NCBI RefSeq assembly: GCF_003369915.1
Contig: NW_022881625.1
Coordinates: forward strand, 8,866,001 to 8,930,000
Reading direction: 5' to 3'
Length of the DNA stretch: 64,000 nucleotides
Source of the DNA: Drosophila miranda
Lineage: Eukaryota > Arthropoda > Insecta > Diptera > Drosophilidae
Shown in pieces: positions 45,829-57,252 of this stretch (the first letter of the stretch is position 1; each line of letters starts with the position of its first letter). A program made the translations under genes and the position numbers. Below the pieces are notes generated by a model that saw nothing but the letters and a program-made list of their open reading frames with translations, did not search any database and was not told the origin of the DNA.

Positions 45829-47919
45829 CCCAACCTCCATCAAGGGAGAGATCCTTGAGATGACTGGCGATCATGTGGAGCAGCTCCATTCAATGTTGTC
45901 CCTCATGTTCGAGCCGAAGACATGCGAGGACTTTCTGCACAAACTCAAGGCGCACGCGGATAATTTCTATACGGATCTGCTGACCGAGTCGCGGGAGAAG
46001 CAGGCGGCCATCCTGGATGACATAGCCGCACTCCGAGCCGAGGCCAGCGACCTCACCCGACTCCTCCATGAGACGGTGGACATTGGTCAGAGGCCCGACG
46101 ATGTGCCACTGATCATATGGCAGCTGGACAAAAGCATTGAGCATCTGCGCGAGGAGCTCTCGAAACGTCGGGCGGAGATCGGGGAGCTGCTGCTCCAGCA
46201 GGAGCAGCTCTGCGAAGAGCTGGGCGCACTGCCGCTCCCTCTACTGGCGGACCCGCTGCCCCTTCCCGATGAGATGGACGGCTTTCGCGACCATCTCGAC
46301 AACCTGCGCTCTCAGCGCGCAGTGCGCCAGTCGGAGCTGGACCAGCTGCGCAAGGCCATCAAGCATGACATGAAGATGCTCGAGCTGATGCCCCAGACCG
46401 ATGCAGAGGATCGCCTACTGAACGATCTGAGCCACAATCTAACACCAGAGACACTAGAGCGGCTGCGGCAGATGCGCAACAGTTATGCCGAGCAGATCCA
46501 GGAGCTACGCTCCAAAATCCATGACATGCGCGAGAAGATCTACGTGCTGTGTGATCGCCTCCTGGAGACGGACGAGAGCGCCATGCGACGAGTGCGCGAG
46601 TGCACCGAGAATACGCAGCGCACCTATGACATCCTCCATTCAGAACTGCAGCGCTGCCAGGCACTGCGCAGCCAGAACCTCAGCTGCGCGTCGAGATAAG
46701 CAAGTGGTGGGATTTAACGCTCAAGAGCCAGCAGGAGCGCAAGCGTTTCTCCAACTACTACAATAAGTATTACAACGAAGACCTGTTGGAGCTGCACGAG
46801 CTGGAGCTGGATGATCTGAAGAGCTTCTACACGTGCAACAAGGAGATTTTCGATCTGTACGAGAGCCGTGCAGAACTTTGGTCCCGCATGCAGGCTCTAG
46901 AGGCAAAGGCCAACGAGCCGAATCGTTTCAACAATCGTGGCGGCCAGCTCCTTAAAGAGGAAAAGGAACACAAGGCCATCACCTCGAAGCTGCCCAAGAT
47001 TGAGCAGCAGATCACTGAACTGGTGCACGCCTATGAGGTGCAATCGCATGGCCCGTTTCTGGTTTATGGCGAGAACATACTGGAGCTGATGGCTGGCGAA
47101 TGGGAGAACTATCGGCAGGCCAAGCAGAGCTCGGCCCGCAAGAAGACCCCGCCCACCACGAGGACGGGCAGCAGCAGCAAATTGATGATGCCACCGCCGA
47201 CTGCCGGTTCAACGGCCCCTCGCACGCCCCGAACTTTGAAGAACATGTCCTCAATGTCGACCTCGACAATGTCGTTGCGCAAGACCCCAACAATCCAGCT
47301 GATCACTCCCAATATGACCAAGAGCACTGGGAATCTGCACAAGCGACTGAATCCATCAGCAGCCGCCAGCTCTTCGGGGTATCGGACTCCCAACGCCAAG
47401 CGCAGCCTCATGAGCTCTCTGAATTCGATACGCCCGTCGCCGTCTACCGCACAGCTGCTGGCCAACAGCCAGCTGAAGGCGTCCAAGTCGCCACTAAAGC
47501 GGGTCCGCGTCCTGGACAACACATTGCGTCGCAGCGGGGGATTGGGCAGACGCAGCATTGGCACACGCTCGAACAAGAAGCCACGCACAAAATCAGCGGT
47601 GCCGGATACAAGATCGCCCAGCGATTCCGAGTATATGACCGATGAGAGCACTGAAAATGACCGCGAAGCCGGGATCTCCTATGAAGAATTGGTGCCCACG
47701 AGTCGCTCCTCAGTGCTGCCCGTCGGCGGGGCTCAGCATCAGCGCAATCGCGTGGCTGTGCCACGAATTCGCCATGTCCTCGTAAACCACAATTCGGTGG
47801 CGTCGGCCGCCAACACACCGTCAAAGCAGGCGGTCAATCAGGAGGAGAGGCCTCGATTTGGCAATCAATTGAAGCTCCCATGGCCACGTGAAAGTCGCAT
47901 GTGGCCGAATCCACGATGA
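45821..47919 (+). pseudogene. feo-like: MAP65/PRC1 (feo-like) copy F (plus strand), 16-bp deletion
   Basis: The frame is open from the ATG at 45821 to a stop near 46699, then again to the natural stop at 47919. The two parts are separated by loss of 16 bp at about 46679 (in the NLKTFIEQLR region, just before KWWDL). A two-residue in-frame loss also occurs near 46124. The product would be the coiled-coil rod alone, about 290 residues, without the microtubule-binding core. The 3' UTR and A-tract are well preserved downstream. Confidence 0.9.
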
Positions 47920-48524
47920 GATTATTGGAATTTTTATTTGCGTTTTATGTTTGATTTTATTTTTTGTACCTTTATCTGTTTATCTCTGTTTCATTTATTT
48001 TCGATGTTGGCCCAATAAAAATTAAATTACCTTCAAGAAGGACAACCGAACCAAAAAAAAAAAAAACAAGATATAAAAAAGCGCTCAAGATTAGCTTGTT
48101 TATATTATTATCAGGCCCAAAACTTTCGGCAGTCTATCGACCATTCCATGCCCAATAAATTAAATTTGGCCAAAAAATCTGATGCCATAATTATGGCGAT
48201 TTATTTGTTTCATTTCATTGAGAGTCAGATCAATCATAATACTATATTCCTAAATATTCCGTAGAAGGTATAACATAGTCGATCAAATAGCAGTTTATAT
48301 TAAAAAAATATGGCAAATGTTTACAATTATTTCTGTTTGGCATTCGCACGCTCCCGCGAACGTGTTTTGGCACTCTCTCTCTCTCTTCTTCTGTTTGTGC
48401 TCTGTTATCGGTCAGCTCTTTTTGCAACAAAGCTCTCGCAGGCCTTTCAAATAGCTAGCTAATGGAATGAATGATTTAGCAGTATAGCTCTGGCAGTGAA
48501 TGAATTAAGTTCCTAACAAGCAAA
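47920..48524 (+). promoter_or_regulatory. MAP65 F 3' UTR, AATAAA, A-tract, spacer and P450 G upstream region
   Basis: The MAP65 3' UTR runs about 95 bp to AATAAA at 48014-48019. A 14-base A-tract follows at 48053-48066, about 33 bp after the signal, as expected for a retroposed poly-A tail. The spacer repeat covers about 48067-48320. A CT-repeat at about 48373-48385 and the P450 G 5' flank lie before the ATG at 48525. Confidence 0.7.
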
Positions 48525-50252
48525 ATGTTGAAAGTGCGCAGCGGTCTATCTATAATTCAGGCGCAAAAAGCAGCCCTCTCTGTCAGCAGTCTGCTGGTAA
48601 ATATATAGTATACATATAGATCCGATATAACAGTGATATACGTTTTTAAATCTCTTGTAGCGTTAGCAGACCACAGCAGCTGTAGCAGAGCCCAGAAATG
48701 ATGCAGAGTGGCTACAAGCTCGTCCCTTTGATCAGATTCCTAGTACAACTTTTCTGTCTACTGTTCGGAATTTTATGCCTGGAGGAAAATATAGCAAACT
48801 GGACATTGTGAAATTGTTCAAAGCTTTGCAAGACGACTATGGAAACATATTATATTTACCAGGTATGATGGGAGGTACGTCATACCTGATGACTCACAAT
48901 CCCAAGGACTTCGAGGTCGTGTTCCGGAACGAAGGAGTGTGGCCGCATCGGCCTGGCAGCGATACTCTTCGCTATCATCCGAAGACTCATAGAAAGGATT
49001 TCTTCCAGGGAATGGAGGGAGCTTTACCCACACAAGGAAAAACCTGGAGCGACTTTCGATCGGCTGTAAATCCTGTCCTAATGCAGCCGAAGAACTATAA
49101 GAAGATGTCCCAAGTGAACCAGGAGTTTGTGCAACGGTGCGTATGACTTATATTAAATCCCTGTTTACGCTTAAGTATGTTCTCCCCCCTTCACAGTATT
49201 AAAGCACTCCGTGATATCGATACCCAGGAAGCTCCAGATGATTTCTTAAACGTTATAAATCGGTGGACCCTCGAGTCAGTCTCTGTGGTGGCTCTGGACA
49301 AGCAGTTGGGACTGCTCAAAGAGTCGGGCGATAACGACCAGGCTGTGTTACTTTTCAAGTACCTGGACGATTTTTTTGAATTAACAGCCGATCTGGAGAT
49401 GAAGCTTTCCATCTGGCGTTACGTTAAAACACCCAAGCTAATGAAGCTAATGAATGGCGTTCAAGAAATAACTTCAGCGTATGTAGACGAAGCTATAGAG
49501 CGTCTAGAGAAAGAGGCCAAGGAGGGTGTTGTCCGCCCTGAGAGCGAGCAGAGTGTACTGGAAAAGCTGCTCAAGATCGACAAAAAGGTGGCGACGGTTA
49601 CGGCCATGGACATGCTAATGGCCGGAGTGGATACCGTACGTAGTCTGTTGTTCTCATACTTACCCTTATCTCATACATCCTTTTTTTCCAGACCTCAAGT
49701 ACCTTTACAGCGGCCTTGCTGTGCCTTGCCAAGAATCCGGAGAAGCAGGCCGTACTCCGAGAAGAGGTGATGAAGGTTTTACCCGAGAAGGACTCCGAAT
49801 TCACTGAGGCATCGATGAAGAACGTTCCCTATCTACGTGCCTGCATCAAAGAGTCACAACGGATCTATCCTTTGGTCATCGGCAATGGCCGATTTCTCAA
49901 TCGGGACAGCGTTTTGAGCGGATACCAAGTGCCAGCTGGTACCTGTGTGTCGATGATTCCCCTGAGCTTGCTATCAAGCGAGGAGCACTTCCCCAAGGCT
50001 GCTGAGTTCCTGCCAGAACGTTGGATTCGTAACGCCACAGACTCCAACGGGCAATGCCCGGCAAATGACTTGAAGCTGAAGAATCCGTTTGTGTTCTTGC
50101 CCTTCGGATTTGGACCCCGGATGTGCGTTGGAAAGCGCATCGTGGACATGGAGCTCGAGCTGGGCATCGCTCGACTCATTCGGAACTTTAGCATCGAGTT
50201 CAATCATCCCACGGAGAACGCTTTCCGCTCCTCCCTGATCAATTTGCCTTGA
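48525..50252 (+). pseudogene. Cyp12a-like: Cyp12a-like P450, copy G (plus strand)
   Basis: Exon 1 is complete (48525-48596, MLKVRSG). The Trp codon near the start of exon 2 is TAG (CGT TAG CAG, about 48661-48669), which ends translation early. Otherwise the frame is kept: a 12-bp in-frame deletion removes VRLY near 49097 and exon 3 loses three residues near 49453. Exon 4 retains AGVDTT, KESQR and the heme loop, then stops at LINLP because a deletion has removed the novel tail. With only the single nonsense codon this is a mild pseudogene. Confidence 0.88.
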
Positions 50253-50503
50253 AGGAACTTATTTGCAATATAAAGTAGGTGTTTTTTTGGCCGCACGTCA
50301 ATCAGAATCAACTTGTTTTGTGCTTTGAGGCATGAGGCAAATCAAGCACACAAAATTTTCATTGTGCAATTTGTGCCAACACGAGAGGCGTCACTTATCT
50401 GTGCGGAGGCATTTTCCTTGAGCAACACATTGTGCAATCGAAATCCTGCACACATCACATAAATTCCTTCCATTCGCGAATACAAGACCCATTCCTATTG
50501 GCT

Positions 50504-50683
50504 ATGGTTGACCCAACCTCCATCAAGGGAGAGATCCTTGAGATGACTGGCGAGCATGTGGAGCAGCTCCATTCAATGTGATCCCTCATGTTCGAGCCGA
50601 AGTCATGCGAGGACTTTCTGCACAAACTCAAGGCGCACGCGGATAATTTCTATACGGATCTGCTGACCGAGTCGCGGGAGAAG
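50504..50683 (+). pseudogene. feo-like: MAP65/PRC1 copy G, N-terminal fragment ending at inverted junction
   Basis: About 60 codons from the ATG at 50504, with a Trp codon changed to TGA near 50579. It ends at about 50683, where the sequence switches to the opposite strand within the C-terminal part of copy H. Confidence 0.88.
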
Positions 50684-52384
50684 CGGACCCGCTTTAGTGG
50701 CGACTTGGACGCCTTCAGCTGGCTGTTGGCCAGCCGCTGTGCGGTAGACGGCGACGGGCGTATCGAATTCAGAGAGCTCATGAGGCTGCGCTTGGCGTTG
50801 TGAGTCCGATACCCCGAAGAGCTGGCGGCTGCTGATGGATTCAGTCGCTTGTGCAGATTCCCAGTGCTCTTGGTCATATTGGGAGTGATCAGCTGGATTT
50901 TTGGGGTCTTGCGCAACGACATTGTCGAGGTCGACATTGAGGACATGTTCTTCAAAGTTCGGGGCGTGCGAGGGGCCGTTGAACCGGCAGTCGGCGGTGG
51001 CATCATCAATTTGCTGCTGCTGCCCGTCCTCGTGGTGGGCGGGGCCTTCTTGCGGGCCGAGCTCTGCTTGGCCTGCCGATAGTTCTCCCATTCGCCAGCC
51101 ATCAGCTCCAGTATGTTCTCGCCATAAGCCAGAAACGGGCCATGCGATTGCACCTCATAGGCGTGCACCAGTTCAGTGATCTGCTGCTCAATCTTGGGCA
51201 GCTTCGAGGTGATGGCCTTGCGTTCCTTTTCCTCTTTAAGGAACTGGCCGCCACGATTGTTGAAACGATTCGGCTCGTTGGCCTTTGCCTCTAGAGCCTG
51301 CATGCGGGACCAAAGTTCTGCACGGCTCTCGTACTGATCGAAAATCTCCTTGTTGCACGTGTAGAAGCTCTTCATACCATCCAGCTCCAGCTCGTGCAGC
51401 TCCAACAGGTCTTCGTTGTAATACTTATTGTAGTAGTTGGAGAAACGCTTGCGCTCCTGATGGCTCTTGAGCGTTAGATCCCACCACTTGCTTATCTCGA
51501 CGCGCAGCTGCTCGATGAACGTCTTGAGGTTCTGGCTGCGCAGTGCCTGGCAGCGCTGCAGCTCCGAATGGAGGATGTCATAGGTGCGCTGCGTATTCTC
51601 GGTGCACTCGCGCACTCGTCGCATGGCGCTCTCGTCTGTCTGCTGGAGGCGATCCCACAGCACGTAGATCTTCTCGCGCATGTCATGGATTTTGGAGCGC
51701 AGCTCCTGGATCTGCTCGGCATAACTGTTGCGCATCTGCCGCAGCCGCTGTAGTGTCTCTGGTGTTAGATTGTGGCTCAGTTCGTTCAGTAGGCGATCCT
51801 CTGTATCGGTCTGGGGCATCAGCTCGAGCATCTTCATGTCATGCTTGATGGCCTTGCGCAGCTGGTCCAGCTCCGTCTGGAGCACTGCGCGCTGAGAGCG
51901 CAGGTTGTCGAGATGGTCGCGAAAGCCGTCCATCTCATCGGGCAGGGGCAGCGGGTCCGCCAGTAGAGGGAGCGGCAGTGCGCCCAGCTCTTCGCAGAGC
52001 TGCGCCAGCTGGAGCAGCAGCTCCCCGATCTCCGCCCGACGTTTCGAGAGCTCCTCGCGCAGATGCTCAATGCTTTTGTCCAGCTTCAGCTGCCATATGA
52101 TCAGTGGCACATCGTCGGGCCTCTGACCAATGTCCACCGTCTCATGGAGGAGTCGGGTGAGGTCGCTGGTCTCGGCTCGGAGTGCGGCTATGTCATCCAG
52201 GATGGCCGCCTGCTTCTCCCGTCAGCAGATCCGTATAGAAATTATCCGCGTGCCCCTTGAGTTTGTGCAGAAAGTCCTCGCATGTCTTCGGCTCGAACAT
52301 GAGGGACCACATTGAATGGAGCTGCTCCACATGCTCGCCAGTCATCTCAAGGATCTCTCCCTTGATGGAGGTTGGGTCAACCAT
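50684..52384 (-). pseudogene. feo-like: MAP65/PRC1 (feo-like) copy H
   Basis: The natural C-terminus is replaced: after KSPLKRVR the frame runs across the inverted junction into antisense copy G and stops at 50650. The remaining reading frame is long (to residue start near 52137, 495 codons), but an 8-bp loss near 52219 separates it from the true ATG at 52382-52384. The microtubule-binding core is intact. NKYY duplication present. Confidence 0.88.
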
Positions 52385-52425
52385 AGCCAATAGGAATGGG
52401 TCTTGTGTTCGCGAATGGAAGGAAT

Positions 52426-54435
52426 TTATGTGATGTGTGCAGGATTTCGATTGCACAATGTGTTGCTCAAGGAAAATGCCTCCGCACAGATAAGTGACGC
52501 CTCTCGTGTTGGCACAAATTGCACAATGAAAATTTTGTGTGCTTGATTTGCCTCATGCCTCAAAGCACAAAACAAGTTGATTCTGATTGACGTGCGGCCA
52601 AAAAAAACACCTTTATATTGCAAATAAGTTCCTTCAAGGTTTTCCAGTTGTAAAGATAATTTAGGATGAGAAATGTGTTTACTGTTGTGCAAATTGATCA
52701 GGGAGGAGCGGAAAGCGTTCTCCGTGGGATGATTGAACTCGATGCTAAAGTTCCGAATGAGTCGAGCGATGCCCAGCTCGAGCTCCATGTCCACGATGCG
52801 CTTTCCAACGCACATCCGGGGTCCAAATCCGAAGGGCAAGAACACAAACGGATTCTTCAGCTTCAAGTCATTTGCCGGGCATTGCCCGTTGGAGTCTGTG
52901 GCGTTACGAATCCAACGTTCTGGCAGGAACTCAGCAGACTTGTGGAAGTGCTCCTCGCTTGATAGCAAGCTCAGGGGAACCATCGACACACAGGTACCAG
53001 CTGGCACTTGGTATCCGCTCAAAACGCTGTCCCGATTGAGAAATCGGCCATTGCCGATGACCAAAGGATAGATCCGTTGTGACTCTTTGATGCAGGCACG
53101 TAGATAGGGAACGTTCTTCATCGATGCCTCAGTGAATTCGGAGTCCTTCTCGGGTAGAACCTTCATCACCTCTTCTCGAAGTACGGCCTGCTTCTCCGGA
53201 TTCTTGGCAAATCACAGCAAGGCCGCTGTACTTGAGGTACTTGAGGTCTGGAAAAAAAGGATGTATGAGATAAGGGTAAGTATGAGAACAACAGACTACT
53301 TACAGTATCCACTCCGGCCATTAGCATGTCCATGGCCATAACCGTCGCCACCTTTTTGTCGATCTTGAGCAGCTTTTCCAGTACACTCTGCTCGCTCTCA
53401 GGGCGGACAACACCCTCCTTGGCCTCTTTCTCTAGACGCTCTATAGCTTCGTCTACATACGCCATAGTTATTTCTTGAACGCCATCTAGGGACTTCATTA
53501 GCTTCATTAGCTTGGGAGTTTTAACGTAACGCCAGATGGAGGGCTTCATCTCCAGATCGGCTGTTAATTCAAAAAAATCGTCCAGGTACTTGAAAAGTAA
53601 CACAGCCTGGTCGTTATCGCCCGACTCTTTGAGCAGTCCCAACTGCTTGTCCAGAGCCACCACAGAGACTGACTCGAGGGTCCACCGATTTAAAACGTTT
53701 AAGAAATCATCTGGAGCTTCCTGGGTATCGATATCACGGAGTGCTTTAATACTGTGAAAGGGGGAGAACATACTTGAGCGTAAACAGGGATTTATTATCA
53801 GTCATACGCACCGTTGCACAAACTCCTGGTTCACTTGGGACATCTTCTTATAGTAAAGCCGCACGTTCTTCGGCTGCATTAGGACAGGATTTACAGCATA
53901 TCGAAAGTCGCTCCAGGTTTTTCCTTGTGTGGGTAAAGCTCCCTCCATTCCCTGGAAGAAATCCTTTCTATGAGTCTTCCGATGATAGCGAAGAGTATCG
54001 CTGCCAGGCCGATGCGGCCACACTCCTTCGTTCCGGAACACGACCTCGAAGTCCTTGGGATTGTGAGTCATCAGGTATGACGTACCTCCCATCATACCTG
54101 GTAAATATAATATGTTTCCATAGTCGTCTTGCAAAGCTTTGAACAATTCCACAATGTCCAGTTTGCTATATTTTCCTCCAGTCATAAAATTCCGAACAGT
54201 AGACAGAAAAGTTGTACTAGGAATCTGATCAAAGGGACGAGCTTGTAGCCACTCTGCATCATTTCTGGGCTCTGCTACAGCTTCTGTGGTCTGCCAACGC
54301 TACAAGAGATTTAAAAACGTATATCACTGTGATATCGGATCTATATGTATACTATATATTTACCAGCGGACTGCTGACAGAGAGGGCTGCTTTTTGCGCC
54401 TGAATTATAGATAGACCGCTGAGCACTTTCAACAT
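52426..54435 (-). pseudogene. Cyp12a-like: Cyp12a-like P450, copy H
   Basis: Exon 1 starts at 54433-54435, and exons 2 and 3 are open. Intron 3 has a stronger donor (GTAAGT) than sister copies. The start of exon 4 has a small local duplication (GTACTTGAGGTACTTGAG) and a Cys codon in LLCLAKN changed to TGA at about 53213, which truncates before the ExxR and heme motifs. A small indel in the tail extends the frame to 52426. Confidence 0.88.
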
Positions 54436-54957
54436 TTTGCTTGTTAGGAACTTAATTCATTCACTGCCAGAGCTATACTGCTAAATCATTCCATTAGCTA
54501 GCTATTTGAAAGGCCTGCGAGAGCTTTGTTGCAAAAAGAGCTGACCGATAACAGAGCACAAACAGAACAAGAGAGAGAGAGAGTGCCAACACACGTTCGC
54601 GGGAGCGTGCGAATGCCAAACAGAAATAATTGTAAACATTTGATTGATCTGACTCTCAATGAAATAAAACAAATAAATCGCCATAATTATGGCAGCAGAT
54701 TTTTTGGCCAAATTTAATTTATTGGGCATGGAATGGTCGGTAGACTGCCGAAAGTTTTGGGCCTGATAATAATATAAACAAGCTAATCTTTGGCGCTTTT
54801 TTATATCTTGTTATTTTATTTTTTGGTTCGGTTGTCCTTCTTGAAGGTAATTTAATTTTTATTGGGCCAACATCGAAAATAAATGAAACAGAGATAAACA
54901 GATAAAGGTACAAAAAATGAAATCAAACATAAAACGCAAATAAAAATTCCAATAATC
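54436..54957. promoter_or_regulatory. Unit H/I spacer
   Basis: On the minus strand this is the MAP65 I 3' UTR, a T-interrupted A-tract (about 54812-54823), a shortened spacer (about 75 bp deleted near 54641), then the P450 H upstream region with GA-repeat at about 54570-54583. Confidence 0.6.
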
Positions 54958-57077
54958 TCATCGTGGATTCGGCCACATGCGACTTTCACGTGGCGATGGG
55001 AGCTTCAATTGATTGCCAAATCGAGGCCTCTCCTCCTGATTGACCGCCTGCTTTGATGGTGTGTTGGCGGCCGACGCCACCGAATTGTGGTTTACGAGGA
55101 CATGGCGAATTCGTGGCACAGCCACGCGATTGCGCTGATGCTGAGCCCCGCCGACGGGCAGCACTGAGGAGCGACTCGTGGGCACCAATTCTTCATAGGA
55201 GATCCCGGCTTCGCGGTCATTTTCAGTGGTCTCATCGGTCATATACTCGGAATCGCTGGGCGATCTTGTATCCGGCACCGCTGATTTTGTGCGTGGCTTC
55301 TTGATCGAGCGTGTGCCAATGCTGCGTCTGCCCAATCCCCCGCTGCGACGCAATGTGTTGTCCAGGACGCGGACCCGCTTTAGTGGCGACTTGGACGTCT
55401 TCAGCTGGCTGTTGGCCAGCCGCTGTGCGGTAGACGGCGACGGGCGTATCGAATTCAGAGAGCTCATGAGGCTGCGCTGGCGTTGGGAGTCCGATACCCC
55501 GAAGAGCTGGCGGCTGCTGATGGATTCAGTCGCTTGTGCAGATTCCCAGTGCTCTTGGTCATATTGGGAGTGGTCAGCTGGATTGTTGGGGTCTTGCGCA
55601 ACGACATTGTCGAGGTCGACATTGAGGACATGTTCTTCAAAGTTCGGGGCGTGCGAGGGGCCGTTGAACCGGCAGTCGGCGGTGGCATCATCAATTTGCT
55701 GCTGCTGCCCGTCCTCGTGGTGGGCGGGGCCTTCTTGCGGGCCGAGCTCTGCTTGGCCTGCCGATAGTTCTCCCATTCGCCAGCCATCAGCTCCAGTATG
55801 TTCTCGCCATAAACCAGAAACGGGCCATGCGATTGCACCTCATAGGCGTGTACCAGTTCAGTGATCTGCTGCTCAATCTTGGGCAGCTTCGAGGTGATGG
55901 CCTTGTGTTCCTTTTCCTCTTTAAGGAGCTGGCCGCCACGATTGTTGAAACGATTCGGCTCGTTGGCCTTTGCCTCTAGAGCCTGCATGCGGGACCAAAG
56001 TTCTGCACGGCTCTCGTACAGATCGAAAATCTCCTTGTTGCAAGTGTAGAAGCTCTTCAGATCATCCAGCTCCAGCTCGTGCAGCTCCAACAGGTCTTCG
56101 TTGTAATACTTATTGTAGTAGTTGGAGAAACGCTTGCGCTCCTGCTGGCTCTTGAGCGTTAGATCCCACCACTTGCTTATCTCGACGCGCAGCTGCTCGA
56201 TGAACGTCTTGAGGTTCTGGCTGCGCAGTGCCTGGCAGCGCTGCAGCTCCGAATGGAGGATGTCATAGGTGCGCTGCGTATTCTCGGTGCACTCGCGCAC
56301 TCGTCGCATGGCGCTCTCGTCCGTCGCCTGGAGGCGATCCCACAGCACGTAGATCTTCTCGCGCATGTCATGGATTTTGGAGCGCAGCTCCTGGATCTGC
56401 TCGGCATAACTGTTGCGCATCTGCCGCAGCCGCTCTAGTGTCTCTGGTGTTAGATTGTGGCTCAGTTCGTTCAGTAGGCGATCCTCTGCATCGGTCTGGG
56501 GCATCAGCTCGAGCATCTTCATGTCATGCTTGATGGCCTTGCGCAGCTGGTCCAGCTCCGTCTGGCGCACTGCGCGCTGAGAGCGCAGGTTGTCGAGATG
56601 GTCGCGAAAGCCGTCCATCTCATCGGGCAGGGGCAGCGGGTCTGCCAGTAGAGGGAGCGGCAGTGCGCCCAGCTCTTCGCAGAGCTGCTCCTGCTGGAGC
56701 AGCAGCTCTCCGATCTCCGCCCGACGTTTCGAGAGCTCCTCGCGCAGATGCTCAATGCTTTTGTCCAGCTTCAGCTGCCATATGATCAGTGGCACATCGT
56801 CGGGCCTCTGACCAATGTCCACCGTCTCATGGAGGAGTCGGGTGAGGTCGCTGGCCTCGGCTCGGAGTGCGGCTATGTCATCCAGGATGGCCGCCTGCTT
56901 CTCCCGCGACTCGGTCAGCAGATCCGTATAGAAATTATCTGCGTGCGTCTTGAGTTTGTGCAGAAAGTCCTCGCATGTCTTCGGCTCGAACATGAGGGAC
57001 CACATTGAATGGAGCTGCTCCACATGCTCGCCAGTCATCTCAAGGATCTCTCCCTTGATGGAGGTTGGGTCAACCAT
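54958..57077 (-). pseudogene. feo-like: MAP65/PRC1 (feo-like) copy I, single-base deletion in the tail
   Basis: The frame is open from the ATG at 57075-57077 for about 537 codons, covering the rod and entire microtubule-binding core. One base is missing at about 55478 (GCGCTGG in place of GCGCTTGG), so the frame ends soon after TPNA at 55464 and the last about 170 residues of the basic tail are lost. This is the least damaged copy after E. A shortened but MT-binding protein is possible, so calling it a pseudogene is provisional. Confidence 0.8.
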
Positions 57078-57252
57078 AGCCAATAGGAATGGGTCTTGTA
57101 TTCGCGAATGGAAGGAATTTATGTGATGTGTGCAGGATTTCGATTGCACAATGTGTTGCTCAAGGAAAATGCCTCCGCACAGATAAGTGACGCCTCTCGT
57201 GTTGGCACAAATTGCACAATGAAAATTTTGTGTGCTTGATTTGCCTCATGCC

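Noticed and set aside
43952-50683. Single simple inversion of a 6.7-kb block
   Set aside because: Flipping the block back does not restore either broken gene at its ends, so deletions or separate inverted duplications must also have happened; a plain inversion does not explain it.
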